The notes below the pieces were generated by a model. It worked only from the letters and a program-made list of their open reading frames with translations, was not told the DNA's origin and did not search any database. Below, piece by piece: positions 9,040 through 16,308 of a stretch of 32,029 bases of DNA. How positions within the stretch are numbered: position 1 is the stretch's first letter; every line of letters starts with the position of its first letter. This stretch comes from Desulforamulus aeronauticus DSM 10349. GTDB lineage: Bacteria; Bacillota; Desulfotomaculia; Desulfotomaculales; Desulfotomaculaceae. The stretch lies in NCBI RefSeq assembly GCF_900142375.1, contig NZ_FRAR01000035.1, forward strand, positions 1 to 32,029, given 5' to 3'. The position numbers were made by a program, and so were the translations under genes.

Positions 9040-9264
9040 ATGCGTGAAGAAGTAAAAGCGGCCCTAGAACAGGTTCGTCCCTTTTTACAAAGAGATGGTG
9101 GCGATGTTGAGCTGGTAGATGTTGATGAAACATCCGGTATTGTCAAGGTGAAACTAAAGGGTGCCTGTGGTGGCTGACCCGGTGCAACCTATACCCTGAA
9201 AAATGGGATTGAGCGGTCGCTCAAGCAGGCTGTTCCAGAAGTAAAGGAAGTAGTTCAAGTGTAA
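9040..9264 (+). CDS. NifU-type (Nfu) protein with in-frame TGA at the CxxC motif; candidate selenoprotein
   Basis: Reading from ATG 9040 through one TGA (9175-9177) to TAA 9262-9264 gives 74 residues that align with the Cys paralogue along the whole length. They share [15 protein letters not shown], then KGACGG-U-PGA, then YTLKNGIER and VPEVKEVV. The TGA is residue 46, exactly at the second Cys of CxxC, making CGGU. After the TGA, 22 of 28 codons differ from the paralogue; 16 differences are silent and 6 change the residue, so the frame is still selected. The start follows AAGGGGGTG. A hairpin at 9209-9224 is a possible SECIS. Ordinary gene calling would cut the product at 45 residues and lose it. 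A decayed pseudogene or sequencing error is the alternative, but a decayed gene would not show this pattern. Sec insertion itself is inference. Confidence 0.75.
9209..9224 (+). promoter_or_regulatory. Candidate SECIS hairpin in the UGA-containing nifU gene
   Basis: TTGAGC and GCTCAA form a perfect 6-bp stem with the tetraloop GGTC, inside the coding region. The first loop G is 37 bases after the last base of the TGA, at the far edge of the range reported for bacterial SECIS elements, whose loops usually begin with G (GGUCU in E. coli fdhF). The same place in the Cys paralogue (GAGCGCACTTTA) cannot form this stem, although the protein sequence is nearly the same. Confidence 0.55.
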
Positions 9265-9268
9265 AAAC

Positions 9269-9296
9269 AAATCCCCTTGCTTAGGCAGGGGGATGT
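9269..9296 (-). terminator. Terminator between nifU-type gene and lysR gene
   Basis: ATCCCC...GGGGAT pairs around a GC-containing inner stem, overlapping the lysR stop codon. On the minus strand it is followed by TTGTTTTT, so it ends the lysR transcript. It probably also ends the convergent nifU transcript less efficiently. Confidence 0.7.
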
Positions 9297-10180
9297 TGCT
9301 TTAGGGCATAATCTATAAAAGCCTCTACCATAGGGCTTTTATTTTTTCGGCGGGGATATACCAAATAGAGATCTCGTTCCATCGGTACATCTTTTATTTT
9401 AATAGTGACAATTTTGCCCAGGGCCAGTTCCTTTAATACCGCCCAGCGGGATACTACGGAAATTCCGGCGCCGGCTTCCACCGCCGTTACGATGGCTCCG
9501 GTGCTGCCGAGTTCTAGAGCGATGTTTAGCTTATCGGAGGGTAAGCCACCTTTGGCTAAATAAGTCTCTACCACCGAGCGAGTGCCAGATCCCAATTCTC
9601 GCCAAACCAAAGGTTCCTTGGCTAGCTTTTCTAAGGATATTTCAGATTCCTCTGCAAAGGGGTGGTCCGGGGGAGCGATGACCACCAGTTCATCTGAAAA
9701 GAATTTAACGCCCTCAATACGTTTGTTGTTCGGTAGAATACCAACAGCTGCTATATGAGCAGCTTCTTCCAACAACTTACGAATAGCCTCTTTGGAATCG
9801 CTAATTTGCAAGACTGTCTGCACATCGGGATGTTCCCTTTTAAAGGAAGCAATAATGGGAGGCAAAATATAATGACCCGGAATGGTACTGGCCCAAATTA
9901 TCATACGTCCCCGAATCTCTCCAGACATTTGGCGTATTTCCCGATCGGCACGGTTTAATAGGTCTAATATTTCTTTGGCATGCCGATAGAAAATTTCACC
10001 GGCAGGGGTTAGGTTTACCCCACGACCCCTACGTTCTACCAAGGGAGTGCCAAAATGTGTTTCTAGTACACTTAATTGTTTACTAATAGCGGGTTGAGTG
10101 ATATGAATGTCTTGAGCCGCTAGTGAAAGGTTTTTTTTCTCTGCTACAGCGATGAAAGTTTGCAATGTAGTTATATTCAT
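9281..10180 (-). CDS. LysR family transcriptional regulator
   Basis: A 299-residue LysR regulator. The N-terminal winged helix-turn-helix is clear (TLQTFIAVAEKKNLSLAAQD, then ITQPAISKQLSVLE, and VNLTPAGEIFYRHAKEIL). The rest is a two-lobed effector domain like CysB/CysL-type regulators (IPGHYILPPIIASFKREHPD, GSTGAIVTAVEAGAGISVVS). I chose the ATG at 10180; an upstream TTG at 10219 adds residues that do not look like the family. It faces the UGA-containing nifU gene tail to tail. LysR regulators of this general type occur beside sulfur or selenium genes in Clostridia (general knowledge), but its target and ligand cannot be read from the sequence. Confidence 0.9.
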   Translation of the reverse strand: MNITTLQTFIAVAEKKNLSLAAQDIHITQPAISKQLSVLETHFGTPLVERRGRGVNLTPAGEIFYRHAKEILDLLNRADREIRQMSGEIRGRMIIWASTIPGHYILPPIIASFKREHPDVQTVLQISDSKEAIRKLLEEAAHIAAVGILPNNKRIEGVKFFSDELVVIAPPDHPFAEESEISLEKLAKEPLVWRELGSGTRSVVETYLAKGGLPSDKLNIALELGSTGAIVTAVEAGAGISVVSRWAVLKELALGKIVTIKIKDVPMERDLYLVYPRRKNKSPMVEAFIDYALKQHPPA

Positions 10181-10237
10181 TATAATCACCAGGAATAGTA
10201 TAACACTTCCGATACACAATTAACATAAGAGTTTTGT

Positions 10238-10975
10238 TTACTGTTTGTTACTATTGAGGATTCTGTTAATAACCGCAGCAAATTCGCCCCAGGTTACCGG
10301 TGCATCTGCAGGATGGTTATTAAAGATAATACCCGCATCAATTAGTTTTTGAATCTCCCCTTGGGGATTCCAGACGGGTGTTGAGGGTTGAGGAGGCTCC
10401 GGTGTTGGTTGTGGTGCAGGTGTTACGGCTTCTACGTTTAAAATTTGCACCAGACCAGCGGTGATGGCATCGCTCATTCCTCTCATAAATTCATCGTCCT
10501 TTAAAAAGGCGGCATCCTTCGCTGTGTCTATAAAAAGCATCTCAATGAGGCAAGCAGGCATATTTGTTTGTCTTAACACGGCAAAGTTAGCTTTCTTTTC
10601 GCCTCGGTCGACAATGCCGTAACTTTTTACAAAAGTAGCGATGGTTTGGTGCAGGGCGGTGCGGAGATTTCCTGTGACAGAGTTCACCGGGCCGTTGTAA
10701 ATAAAGCTCTCAAAGCCAGTTCCGCCGCCTGCATTGACGTGGATCGATAGATAATAATCTGCCTTTACGTTGTTGGCGAAGGCAGCACGGGCATCAAGGG
10801 AAAGGAAAGTGTCGTCGTCCCGGGTTAATCGTACAGTAACATCATAATTGCCTAATCTTTTAGCCACTTTACGAGCTATCATCAGTGTAATTTCTTTTTC
10901 TAATAAATCATTGCCAACTGCACCTGGATCCTTACCTCCGTGGCCTGGATCAAGTACAATAATTTTTTTTGCCAC
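10238..10975 (-). CDS. N-acetylmuramoyl-L-alanine amidase (Amidase_3)
   Basis: A 245-residue zinc amidase that cleaves the bond between MurNAc and L-alanine in peptidoglycan. The zinc and catalytic residues are visible: H12 in LDPGHGG, E26 in the LLEKEIT segment, H79 in LSIHVNA and E145 in CLIEMLFI. The catalytic domain covers residues 1-180. A Pro-rich linker (TPAPQPTPEPPQPSTP) leads to a 40-residue tail (EIQKLIDAGIIFNNHPADAP, VTWGEFAAVINRIL) resembling an SLH-like half repeat seen in clostridial cell-wall enzymes. No signal peptide is present, so it may be released by mother-cell lysis during sporulation or delivered another way. The start is a GTG behind a perfect AAGGAGG. Confidence 0.92.
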   Translation of the reverse strand: MAKKIIVLDPGHGGKDPGAVGNDLLEKEITLMIARKVAKRLGNYDVTVRLTRDDDTFLSLDARAAFANNVKADYYLSIHVNAGGGTGFESFIYNGPVNSVTGNLRTALHQTIATFVKSYGIVDRGEKKANFAVLRQTNMPACLIEMLFIDTAKDAAFLKDDEFMRGMSDAITAGLVQILNVEAVTPAPQPTPEPPQPSTPVWNPQGEIQKLIDAGIIFNNHPADAPVTWGEFAAVINRILNSNKQ

Positions 10976-11019
10976 TGTTAAAACCTCCTTCCAGTAAAGG
11001 ATATTCTAAAAAGAATCGG

Positions 11020-11838
11020 CTATGCCTGATATACCTTTACTTGACGATGTTTCAACAGTGGTAATTGCTGTCTTACCTGGGCTAGCATCTTCAGATCTAT
11101 CGTTGCCGTTAGGACCGAGGGTTGTTCAGCCGCTTGCACGATTACTTCACCCCAGGGGGAGGTGACCAGGGAATGACCATAGGCAATAAAATCGGCACTT
11201 TTGTCCCTGGCCGGGGAGATTGCTGCTACATAAATTTGGTTATCCAAAGCCCTCGCCCGCATGGTTAATTCCCAGTGAGCAGGACCGGTAACCATGGTGA
11301 AGGCCGCGGGTAAAATGAGTAAAACAATGCCTTGTAAGGTCATGGTGCGAATTAGTTCGGGAAACCGGATATCGTAGCAAATGGCTACCCCCACCCGACC
11401 AAAGGGTGTAGTAAAGCTTGTGGCGGCATGACCTGGGGAAAGTGTATCTGATTCTTTAAAAGTTATGCCATCGGGAATATCAATATCAAATAAATGAACC
11501 TTTCGATGTCGTGCCAGCATGTCTCCCGTGGGACTAAAAATAAAGGAGGAATTATAGAATTTACCATCCTCCTGTTCTGGTATGGAACCACCAACTAAAT
11601 AAATGGAGTTTTCCTTTGCCATCTGAGACAGGCGGTTTATTGTTTTACCACCGGGAAATGTTTCTGCATAGCTTGAAAAATACTGGTTTCCGTAGGGGCA
11701 ATTGAACATTTCCGGCAGTGCAACCAACTGACAGCCCTGTTGGGCTGCCTCTTGGATGGCTGAGGCAGCCCTTGCTAGATTGAGCTCCTTCGATTGATCA
11801 ACTTGCATCTGGCAAAGTCCGATTTTAAAGCTTTCCAC
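11020..11838 (-). CDS. Nitrilase-family (C-N hydrolase) amidase, omega-amidase-like
   Basis: A 272-residue member of the nitrilase superfamily with the catalytic triad visible: E43 (ALPEMFNCPYG), K113 (RHRKVHLFDID) and C154 (VAICYDIRFPEL). The KVHLFDIDIPDGITF segment is typical of the NIT2/omega-amidase branch, which hydrolyses alpha-ketoglutaramate and similar short amides, often as metabolite repair. The substrate here is inferred from the family only. The start is GTG at 11838 with an AGGGGGAAT ribosome site. That site lies inside a predicted hairpin (11838-11881), so translation may be dampened. It is followed 44 bases later by the amidase gene on the same strand. Confidence 0.88.
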   Translation of the reverse strand: MESFKIGLCQMQVDQSKELNLARAASAIQEAAQQGCQLVALPEMFNCPYGNQYFSSYAETFPGGKTINRLSQMAKENSIYLVGGSIPEQEDGKFYNSSFIFSPTGDMLARHRKVHLFDIDIPDGITFKESDTLSPGHAATSFTTPFGRVGVAICYDIRFPELIRTMTLQGIVLLILPAAFTMVTGPAHWELTMRARALDNQIYVAAISPARDKSADFIAYGHSLVTSPWGEVIVQAAEQPSVLTATIDLKMLAQVRQQLPLLKHRQVKVYQA

Positions 11839-11881
11839 TACGCTATTCCCCCTGTCCTATTTTTTCTACAGGATAGCATAG
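11838..11881 (-). promoter_or_regulatory. Hairpin covering the start of the nitrilase-family gene
   Basis: On the minus strand CTATGCTAT (11873-11881) pairs with ATAGCGTAG (11838-11846; one G-T wobble), and CCTGT pairs with ACAGG inside. The purine-rich ribosome site sits in the bulge/inner stem and the GTG start at the foot, so the fold could hinder initiation. Confidence 0.4.
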
Positions 11882-11909
11882 TAGAGGAGTTTCGTCTATT
11901 TGTTGCTCC

Positions 11910-13304
11910 CTACTCCATCCGGTTTTTCCCGTTTTGTTTGGCTAAGTAGAGCGCTTCATCTGCATAGGCCAGGAGATCTTTTTCTTTACGGCCGTTTTTG
12001 GGCCATTCTGCGATACCCATGGAAACGGTAAAGGGAGGTTCTGCAACTTCTGCCAGACGCTTTCTAACTTTCTCTCCGACGACTCTGGCGCCGTCCCAGG
12101 GCGTATTGGGCAACAGAATCATAAATTCATCTCCACCGAAGCGAGAAACCGTATCTGTTGGACGAACTACTTCCTTGGCTGACTTGACAAAGGTTTTTAA
12201 ACATTCATCTCCTACGGCATGGCCAAAGGTATCGTTAATCTTTTTAAAGGAATCAAAGTCGAGGGCAATTACCGAGTGTAAGGATTCTTCCTTTGAATTC
12301 TCTAGCATTTTACTGAAACGATGGGAAAACTCCATCCGGTTAATGGCTCCGGTAAGATAGTCATGGGTGGCTGCCTTTGATAAGCGTTTATTGGCTTCTT
12401 GCAGATCCTTTGTACGTTGGCGTACTCTTTCCTCCAAGATGTCATTGGCGCTGGCTAGTTCTTCCCGGGCCTCTACCAAAGCCAGGTAAGGTTTTTTGAC
12501 GTTGTTCATAAAAATTGCTACGTAGATTAAAATATAAGAGGCGAAACGAAAAATATGGCCTAACAGATTAGTGGTGTCGTAAACTTTCTCGTAAGAGATA
12601 AAGCATAACTCACTAAAAATAGAGATTGTTAAAGTTGCGATAATGAGTTGTAAATAGTTATCCATATACTTTTTATATAACCACAGATAGCCGGCTACCG
12701 CGGCAACCAGTAGGCCGATAATAATGTACTCACAGATGATTTTAGCCTGTGTCAAACCTTGTGCCGTATACATAGCAGGATATATTTGTGCATCATAAGA
12801 TACCGTTACTAAAACAAAGCCCACCAGTCCCAAGGTAGCGGCCAGGAAATAGTATTTAAACCTGTTAAGGTAGCACCATTCTTTCTTGTAAAAGTAGACA
12901 CTAACGAGGAAGACAACTGCCATGATATATCTACCAATAACATGATAAAGGGTGGCCTGATTGGGACAGGGTTGAGCAAAAATAGTAGGCATCCCTTCAT
13001 AGGAGTAAAAGTGAAACAAATCAATAAAACCTACGGCTAACAGACCCAGCCCAATAAAAAAACTGTAATAACAACAGTTATTTAAGTTGGAATACCAAGT
13101 CACTGTAAAGGTACAAAGGGCAACAAAGACACAAAAAAATTCTATATTAGTATGGAGAGGAAGAAAAATCGCCGATGACAGTGGTTGATGCAGCGATAAT
13201 TTATCTGCAATTAACAATGAGGTACATACAATGATAATTAGCAGCATTTTTAGGCGTAAGTTGGCCATACGTAGTTTTTGTAATGTGATTTCCGTTAATC
13301 CCAT
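11910..13304 (-). CDS. Membrane diguanylate cyclase (MASE3-like sensor plus GGDEF)
   Basis: A 464-residue protein. Residues about 15-268 form 7-8 membrane helices with a MASE3-like look (GLLAVGFIDLFHFYSYEGMP, then TLYHVIGRYIMAVVFLVSVY). A coiled coil follows (about 275-310, LVEAREELASANDILEERVR). The GGDEF domain begins at THDYLTGAINR and has an intact active site GGDEF at 390-394. It also has an RxxD inhibitory site five residues upstream (R381, D384), so product feedback is expected. It makes c-di-GMP from two GTP in response to a membrane signal. The ATG follows GAGGTGAA. It stands as the first gene of a minus-strand run leading to the nitrilase-family and amidase genes. Confidence 0.9.
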   Translation of the reverse strand: MGLTEITLQKLRMANLRLKMLLIIIVCTSLLIADKLSLHQPLSSAIFLPLHTNIEFFCVFVALCTFTVTWYSNLNNCCYYSFFIGLGLLAVGFIDLFHFYSYEGMPTIFAQPCPNQATLYHVIGRYIMAVVFLVSVYFYKKEWCYLNRFKYYFLAATLGLVGFVLVTVSYDAQIYPAMYTAQGLTQAKIICEYIIIGLLVAAVAGYLWLYKKYMDNYLQLIIATLTISIFSELCFISYEKVYDTTNLLGHIFRFASYILIYVAIFMNNVKKPYLALVEAREELASANDILEERVRQRTKDLQEANKRLSKAATHDYLTGAINRMEFSHRFSKMLENSKEESLHSVIALDFDSFKKINDTFGHAVGDECLKTFVKSAKEVVRPTDTVSRFGGDEFMILLPNTPWDGARVVGEKVRKRLAEVAEPPFTVSMGIAEWPKNGRKEKDLLAYADEALYLAKQNGKNRME

Positions 13305-13398
13305 AAAGATTCACCTCGGTTTTTAATTCCATAATATGTAAAACAAAAAGGGGTGTTACAATTTGTTAGCATTTTGAACAAACTCGAGGCAATAAAAA

Positions 13399-13422
13399 AA
13401 ATCTGGCTGCTATGCCAGATTT
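13399..13422 (-). terminator. Intrinsic terminator of the CapA-like gene
   Basis: ATCTGGC (13401-13407) pairs with GCCAGAT (13414-13420), extended by A/T pairs. On the minus strand it is followed by TTTTTTTTATTG. Confidence 0.85.
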
Positions 13423-13428
13423 TGTTAG

Positions 13429-14625
13429 TTATAGTTTGCTTCCGCCAGGTACTTGTTTAGGAGCTATTACAGGGCAGGCTTCAGAAATGAGAGAGGTGGT
13501 GTCCTGCCAAACTTCCTGCAACTTGATAAAATCGTTACGGTCCAGTAGGGGGTCGGTTTTCGCTTGGTAATCCTCTAGGGCTTTTTGCACCGGTAAAACC
13601 CGGTATTTTTTTTGCCCCTGTTGGCTATAGGTATCTACCCAAACGGGAATATAATCTGCTGTTTTCAACGATACCCCGCCAGCATTTTTTTCCAAAACTA
13701 TATTGACAATTAAACCACAGTCGGAATAACGCCAGGTTTGATTAGAAATAAAATTCCCCAAAGAATAGACCACGAAACTTGCTTTTTCGTTAGATTCAGC
13801 AGGCACTTTTTGAAAGTCTATTGGCTGAATTACATGTACATGGTCACCAAATACAATGTCTACGCCCCTTGTAAAAAGTTCTTGCACCAACTTACGTTGA
13901 AACTCGTTAGGTTGTCGTTGATACTCGGTACCGAAGTGAAGGTAGGCAATGATGATCTCAGCACCTTGGGACCGTAACTTATCAATATCAGTATATATTT
14001 TTTCGGCCTTCATTAGGTTCACGGCAAACTCTTTCCCCTTGGGTAAGGGAATGCCGTTGGTGTTTTCCGTATAGTTTAGAATACCTACCTTAATATTTTT
14101 TACGTTAGTGATCAAAACCTGGTTTGCTTCTTCTGGGCTCCGGCTGGTTCCAACGTGGGAGAGGCCGGCTGACTCTAAATGCGTAAGGGTATTAACAATA
14201 CCTGGCCAACCCCGATCTAAACTATGATTATTAGCAGTGGTGACCACATCTACGCCTAAGTCCTTTAAATCATAGGCCAGATCCTCCGGGCAATTAAATA
14301 CCGGGTAACCGGAATAACCAAATTGTTTTCCTGCCAACCTTGTTTCCAAGTTGGCAATGGTTAAATCAGAACTGCTTAATAATCCCTTTACTTCAGAAAA
14401 AATGGGCTTAAAATCATAGGAACCATCTGCCAATTGAGCCGATCTTATCACCGGCATATGCATGAGAAAATCACCCACCGCTGTAATAGTAATGGTTTCG
14501 GGAGGAGCGGGTGGGGGCGGGGCAGGGGGGGCTTCCATGGAAGCAGATTCCCCGGCACTAAAGCCACAACCGAGCGGTAGAGTGAGAAGAGTAATAAAAA
14601 ATAGAACCATTAGAATTCTTCTCAT
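13429..14625 (-). CDS. CapA-like metallophosphatase-fold lipoprotein
   Basis: A 398-residue protein of the CapA/PgsA family. It has a lipoprotein signal with lipobox LPLGC (C20), a Pro-rich linker (APPAPPPPAPPE), and then the calcineurin-like domain: AVGDFLMH, IANLETRL, VVTTANNHSLDRG, IIIAYLHFGTEYQ and FGDHVHVIQP. CapA proteins take part in poly-gamma-glutamate synthesis or attachment, but many family members stand alone as here, without capB or capC, so the substrate is open. It is predicted to be anchored to the outer face of the membrane. It is followed by its own terminator and lies divergent from the sigma-54-controlled adh gene. Confidence 0.85.
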   Translation of the reverse strand: MRRILMVLFFITLLTLPLGCGFSAGESASMEAPPAPPPPAPPETITITAVGDFLMHMPVIRSAQLADGSYDFKPIFSEVKGLLSSSDLTIANLETRLAGKQFGYSGYPVFNCPEDLAYDLKDLGVDVVTTANNHSLDRGWPGIVNTLTHLESAGLSHVGTSRSPEEANQVLITNVKNIKVGILNYTENTNGIPLPKGKEFAVNLMKAEKIYTDIDKLRSQGAEIIIAYLHFGTEYQRQPNEFQRKLVQELFTRGVDIVFGDHVHVIQPIDFQKVPAESNEKASFVVYSLGNFISNQTWRYSDCGLIVNIVLEKNAGGVSLKTADYIPVWVDTYSQQGQKKYRVLPVQKALEDYQAKTDPLLDRNDFIKLQEVWQDTTSLISEACPVIAPKQVPGGSKL

Positions 14626-14939
14626 AGAATCATCCCCCTGGAAAGGTTACATTTATACGCTATTCGCTATCTGGGTGGAGTCTCCTGCTAGGGTAGATAA
14701 ATGTTCAAGGATAGAGCGGTGTTCAATATTGTAACGGCTCTCTTGTCCTATTTCAAAACAAACGAATAAAAAACAAGGGCTTTCTGGCAGCAAATGTTAC
14801 TGGCAAAGTCTTAATTATCAATATAGTTGGAAAATTAACTTAATACAGAATGGTTTGGCACAAACTTTGCTTTATTAGTTAGCAGTCAACGAGGGGAATT
14901 TCCCCACACTAAATAAATTATCTAAGGAGGAGTTTAGTA
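14626..14939. other. Control region between capA-like and adh genes
   Basis: This 314-base spacer holds no gene. It contains direct repeats of TGTTCAA at 14702-14708 and 14720-14726 (18 bases apart), the sigma-54 promoter at 14856-14871, a dyad GGGGAATTTCCCC at about 14893-14905 in the expected leader, and the AAGGAGGAG ribosome site for adh. The direct repeats lie about 130-150 bases upstream of the promoter, the usual distance for an NtrC-type activator site. Confidence 0.6.
14856..14871 (+). promoter_or_regulatory. Sigma-54 (RpoN) promoter of the first adh gene
   Basis: TGGCAC, five bases, TTGCT matches the -24/-12 consensus at every position. It lies 69 bases upstream of the adh start codon. 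An NtrC-type sigma-54 activator is encoded 4 kb downstream in the same direction, which supports a functional promoter. Confidence 0.9.
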
Positions 14940-16106
14940 ATGGCACTCGGCGAACAAGTTTATGGTTATTTTATTCCTACAGTTAACTTGATGGGTGTAG
15001 GTGCTCACAAGGAAATCCCTGCTCAAGTAAAAACCCTTGGTGGTACCAATGTATTAATTGTAACCGATGCTTTCTTAGGGCGTTCCGGCGGTATGGCTGA
15101 TGACATCAAAGCCATGCTGGAAGCTGATGGAGTAAAAGTTACCATATATGCAGGTGCAGAGCCCAATCCTACCGATGTAAACGTACATGATGGATTAAAA
15201 GTATATCAAGAGTGCGGCGCTGACATGATTATCTCCCTGGGTGGCGGCAGTTCCCACGACTGTGCGAAGGGTATTGGCATGGTCGCTACCAACGGCGGTC
15301 ACATTCGTGACTGTGAAGGCATCAACAAGACCACTAAGCCGATGCCTCCTTTCATTGCTGTAAACACCACCGCCGGTACTGCTTCTGAAATGACCCGTTT
15401 CTGCATTATTACGAATACCAGCAATCATGTTAAAATGGCTATTGTTGACTGGCGTTGCACCCCGAATGTAGCCATCAACGATCCGCTGTTAATGGTTGGT
15501 ATGCCTCCTTCTCTTACCGCTGCCACTGGTATGGATGCACTAACCCACGCCGTGGAAGCTTATGTATCCACCATTGCTACTCCTGTAACCGATTCTGCAG
15601 CTTTAATGGCGATGAAACTGATTGCCGGCAATCTGCGTAATGCTGTGGCTAACGGCGAAAACATGGAAGCCCGTGATAAAATGGCGTATGCTGAATTCTT
15701 AGCTGGTATGGCCTTTAACAATGCTTCTCTGGGTTATGTTCACGCCATGGCTCACCAGTTGGGTGGTTTCTACAATCTGCCTCACGGTGTCTGCAACGCC
15801 ATCCTGCTGCCTCATGTGGAATCCTTTAACCTGATTGCCTGCCCCGATCGTTTTGTAGATATTGCCGTTGCCATGGGTGAAAATGTAACAGGACTATCTG
15901 TCAGAGAAGCCGCTGACAAAGCCCTGGCTGCCATTCGGAAGCTGTCTGCCGATGTAGGTATTCCCGCCGGCTTAACGGAACTGGGTGTTAAGGAAGCAGA
16001 TCTGAAGATCATGGCTGAAAATGCTATGAAGGATGCTTGCAGCTTTACCAACCCAAGAAAAGCCACTTTAGAAGATGTGATCAATATCTTCAAGGCTGCT
16101 CTGTAA
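14940..16106 (+). CDS. adh: Iron-dependent alcohol dehydrogenase (group III)
   Basis: A 388-residue iron-type alcohol dehydrogenase that oxidises primary alcohols to aldehydes with NAD(P). The nucleotide site GGGSSHD starts near residue 101. The metal ligands are D199 and H203 (ATGMDALTHAVEAY), H268 (HAMAHQLGG) and H282 (LPHGVCNA), all present. Length and motifs match the Desulfovibrio ethanol dehydrogenase/Bacillus methanol dehydrogenase branch. Codon use is strongly biased, suggesting high expression. It is transcribed from the sigma-54 promoter and followed by a strong terminator, so it is a single-gene unit. With AOR downstream it would make the aldehyde that AOR uses. The substrate range is inferred; ethanol is most likely. 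Confidence 0.93.
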   Translation: MALGEQVYGYFIPTVNLMGVGAHKEIPAQVKTLGGTNVLIVTDAFLGRSGGMADDIKAMLEADGVKVTIYAGAEPNPTDVNVHDGLKVYQECGADMIISLGGGSSHDCAKGIGMVATNGGHIRDCEGINKTTKPMPPFIAVNTTAGTASEMTRFCIITNTSNHVKMAIVDWRCTPNVAINDPLLMVGMPPSLTAATGMDALTHAVEAYVSTIATPVTDSAALMAMKLIAGNLRNAVANGENMEARDKMAYAEFLAGMAFNNASLGYVHAMAHQLGGFYNLPHGVCNAILLPHVESFNLIACPDRFVDIAVAMGENVTGLSVREAADKALAAIRKLSADVGIPAGLTELGVKEADLKIMAENAMKDACSFTNPRKATLEDVINIFKAAL

Positions 16107-16145
16107 TCTATACCATCATAAAACCCCTTACTATATTTTGTTTTA

Positions 16146-16176
16146 ACAGGTGGATCTTGGGTCCACCTGTTTTTTA
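16146..16176 (+). terminator. Intrinsic terminator of the first adh gene
   Basis: ACAGGTGGA (16146-16154) pairs with TCCACCTGT (16162-16170) and is followed by TTTTTTA. Confidence 0.92.
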
Positions 16177-16213
16177 TCTATAAGAAGGTATTCAAAGTGT
16201 TTTTGGAGAATAT

Positions 16214-16257
16214 TTATACTTTCAGAAAATATAAAATCTCTATTAAAGAAAGTATAA
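16214..16257. repeat. Dyad upstream of the second adh gene
   Basis: TTATACTTTC (16214-16223) and GAAAGTATAA (16248-16257) are exact inverted copies separated by 24 AT-rich bases, about 50 bases upstream of the second adh start. It could be an operator or an activator site. No sigma-54 promoter was found in this spacer. Confidence 0.45.
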
Positions 16258-16308
16258 GAAGTACTTATGAGATAGTCCTTGGTTTATTGATCTAGGAGGG
16301 ACTTTATT

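Noticed and set aside
9175-9177. TGA in the second nifU gene as a simple nonsense mutation
   Set aside because: Not fully excluded, but the bias toward silent changes after the TGA and its exact match to the CxxC cysteine argue against decay. TGA as Trp is unlikely because the other genes here use TGG for Trp and the aligned residue is Cys.
11998-12360. 120-codon plus-strand frame opposite the GGDEF domain
   Set aside because: It is a shadow of the conserved GGDEF coding region on the other strand.
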